From a bacterium (GTDB taxonomy: Bacteria; Muiribacteriota; Ozemobacteria; Ozemobacterales; Ozemobacteraceae), in assembly GCA_016192885.1 (NCBI GenBank), contig JACPTH010000009.1, positions 1-8,020 on the forward strand: DNA of 8,020 nt, given 5' to 3'. Each line of letters starts with the position of its first letter. Within the stretch, counting starts at the first letter, position 1. This document shows positions 6,829 through 8,020 of this stretch, one piece after another. Below the pieces are notes generated by a model. The model worked only from the letters and a program-made list of their open reading frames with translations, was not told where the DNA came from and searched no databases. The translations under genes and the position numbers were made by a program.

Positions 6829-7608
6829 ATGAAAATTCTTGTTATCGGAGACGTATACGGGAAACCCGGCAGGCGAATTGTTCGATCAATCCTATCCAAA
6901 ATTAAGAAAGAGCATAATGTTGATTGGGTGATTGCAAACGGAGAAAATGCAACCAACGGCGCAGGTATTATGCCAAAACATCGAGACAACCTGCTGGAAA
7001 GCGGAGTTGACTTAATTACAAGCGGGAATCACCTTTTTAGCAGGGTTGATTGGCATAAAATGATTTCCGAAAGCACCCAGGTTCTAAGGCCCCATAATAT
7101 CGGGTGCGACAAACTCCCGGGGAAAGGTTTTTCAATCCTTGAAGGCCCGGAAAAACCCCCGTTAGCAGTCGTTAACCTTTCAGGTCGAGTCTTCATGGAC
7201 CCAGCCGAATCCCCTTTCCAGTGGGCGGATATCCTTTTATCGAGGCTACCGCCTTCAATTCCAGTCCTTGTTGATTTTCACGCTGAAGCAACTTCCGAAA
7301 AAATCGCCTTGGCTTGGTATTTGGAAGGGCGGGTATCATTCGTAGCCGGAACGCATACCCACGTTCAAACAAGCGATGAACGAATCCTTCCAAAGGGAAC
7401 CGGAGCGATTTCCGATATTGGAATGACAGGCCCGCGCGACGGCGTTCTCGGGGTTTCCTCCTCGATTATCTTGGATCGGTTTGTGAACGGGTATTCCGAC
7501 CGGTTTGAAGCCGCGCAAGGCCCAGGCGTCATGGAAGGGGTACTAGTAGAAATAGCTCCAAATGGGCAAACCAACTCCGTAGAGGGCGCAGGGCCTGGTT
7601 TCGCCTGA
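6829..7608 (+). CDS. ymdB: YmdB-type metallophosphoesterase / cyclic-nucleotide phosphodiesterase
   Basis: Member of the YmdB (TIGR00282) calcineurin-like phosphoesterases. The B. subtilis protein hydrolyses cyclic nucleotides, influences biofilm and motility choice, and is encoded next to RNase Y, as here. The 259 residues compare with 264 in B. subtilis. The di-metal ligands expected for the family are all visible: D8 in VIGD, E39-N40 in NGENA, N67-H68 in SGNH, H151 in DFHAEATSEK, and H176 and H178 in GTHTHVQT. ILPKGTGAISDIGMTGPRDGVLG is also typical. After GNH the usual Trp-Asp appears as Phe-Ser, a mild divergence. The C-terminus keeps family-like sequence to about NSVE (near 7581) and then adds GAGPGFA, which may reflect a rearranged 3' edge. 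The ATG at 6829 is fixed by MKILVIGD, but no Shine-Dalgarno site precedes it, unlike the other complete genes here. Translation may be leaderless or weak. The inverted repeat upstream implies its own promoter, which I could not locate. Confidence 0.92.
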   Translation: MKILVIGDVYGKPGRRIVRSILSKIKKEHNVDWVIANGENATNGAGIMPKHRDNLLESGVDLITSGNHLFSRVDWHKMISESTQVLRPHNIGCDKLPGKGFSILEGPEKPPLAVVNLSGRVFMDPAESPFQWADILLSRLPPSIPVLVDFHAEATSEKIALAWYLEGRVSFVAGTHTHVQTSDERILPKGTGAISDIGMTGPRDGVLGVSSSIILDRFVNGYSDRFEAAQGPGVMEGVLVEIAPNGQTNSVEGAGPGFA

Positions 7609-8018
7609 TTTATATCGCTATCTGGATATTGGTAATCCGTAAAGTTGCAACAACCTGAAAGAATTGCTTCTCCAAGAGCAAGTTTTTCCAAAACCAAAAG
7701 AGGAATTTTAATTTCCTTTGGATAAATTACGGCGTCATTTTTCTTATTTCCGTCTTTGTTGAAGCTGTCATCATCCCCTGAAATCAAAATGTTTACTCCG
7801 GCGGACTCAAGAATGGGCTTTAAATCACGCGAGATCAAAGAACAGGTTCCCCATGTTATTACATTTTTTACCCCTGAAAAAATCGGATGGTCGGGCTTAA
7901 AAACATGTGAAATGACTCCCCAGGGTTTATTCGTTTTGTTGGTTGGATCCCATACTTGATCGTCATTGAACCTCACGACGGAACCCATTTTTTCAAGGAG
8001 CGAATTTAAAGTCCGGCG
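7365..8018 (-). CDS. Hypothetical protein fragment entering from the right edge, own C-terminus apparently lost
   Basis: The frame is open from the right edge (LNSLLEKMGSVVRFNDDQVW), so the ATG at 7988 is internal and the real start lies outside. Credible coding sequence runs from 8018 down to about 7612. It includes FNDDQVWDPTN, KPDHPIFSGVKNV, a GTCSL segment, VNILISGDDDSF and GEAILSGCCNFTDYQYPDSD. The style resembles class I amidotransferase-like (GldG/DUF4350-type) accessory domains found in some secreted multidomain proteins, where RFNDDQVxDPTN and HPxxxGV patterns occur. This is recalled similarity, not a search, and I assign no function. Below about 7610 the frame continues antisense through the conserved part of ymdB to a stop at 7365. 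That tail is Pro/Ser-rich read-through with no family look. A 244-base convergent overlap of two real genes is unlikely, so this gene has probably lost its own 3' end. Confidence 0.5.
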   Translation of the reverse strand, partial: RRTLNSLLEKMGSVVRFNDDQVWDPTNKTNKPWGVISHVFKPDHPIFSGVKNVITWGTCSLISRDLKPILESAGVNILISGDDDSFNKDGNKKNDAVIYPKEIKIPLLVLEKLALGEAILSGCCNFTDYQYPDSDINQAKPGPAPSTELVCPFGAISTSTPSMTPGPCAASNRSEYPFTNRSKIIEEETPRTPSRGPVIPISEIAPVPFGRIRSSLV

Positions 8019-8020
8019 CC

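Noticed and set aside
7756..7959. A 67-codon plus-strand reading frame near the right edge
   Set aside because: It is antisense to the better supported minus-strand frame with FNDDQVWDPTN and has no ribosome site or recognisable motif.

Overview
The window looks like ordinary chromosome from a diderm (Gram-negative-type) bacterium of moderate GC. It encodes a secreted SurA/PrsA-like peptidyl-prolyl isomerase, a DXP synthase of the non-mevalonate isoprenoid pathway, and the RNase Y / YmdB-type phosphodiesterase pair. RNase Y next to YmdB occurs in Firmicutes and in several diderm and candidate phyla. A TPR/CHAT-style protease-like protein also fits an environmental lineage of that sort. The sequence does not let me name the phylum.

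Layout, left to right. Bases 2-1351 (+) hold the C-terminal part of a CHAT-domain protein cut by the left edge. It converges, with a 7-base gap, on dxs (1359-3248, -). A roughly 300-base divergent intergenic region (3249-3552) carries candidate promoters for dxs and for the next gene. Bases 3553-5217 (+) encode an exported protein with two parvulin-type domains, the second of which keeps the expected histidines. It is followed closely by the RNase Y gene (rny, 5305-6713, +). A strong inverted repeat at 6738-6771 separates rny from ymdB (6829-7608, +). The right end (- strand, 7365-8018) is an incomplete unknown gene that enters from the right edge and runs antisense into ymdB without a stop codon of its own.

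The main anomaly is that rny is broken. The membrane anchor, coiled coil and KH domain are in one frame and most of the HD domain is in another. About 32 residues that should join them, including the first HD-domain histidine, are missing. The two frames fit a single deletion of 3n+1 bases, close to 97. A second, in-frame gap of about 14 residues lies near the C-terminus. Together with the unknown gene that lacks its end at about 7610, this gives three missing-sequence signatures within about 1.4 kb. They are either real gene decay or assembly/consensus errors, and raw reads would decide.

Functional links: the exported isomerase and rny are probably co-transcribed, rny and ymdB belong to RNA turnover and cyclic-nucleotide signalling, and dxs is an independent housekeeping gene. 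I found no CRISPR array, tRNA, rRNA, insertion sequence or convincing new multi-gene system.
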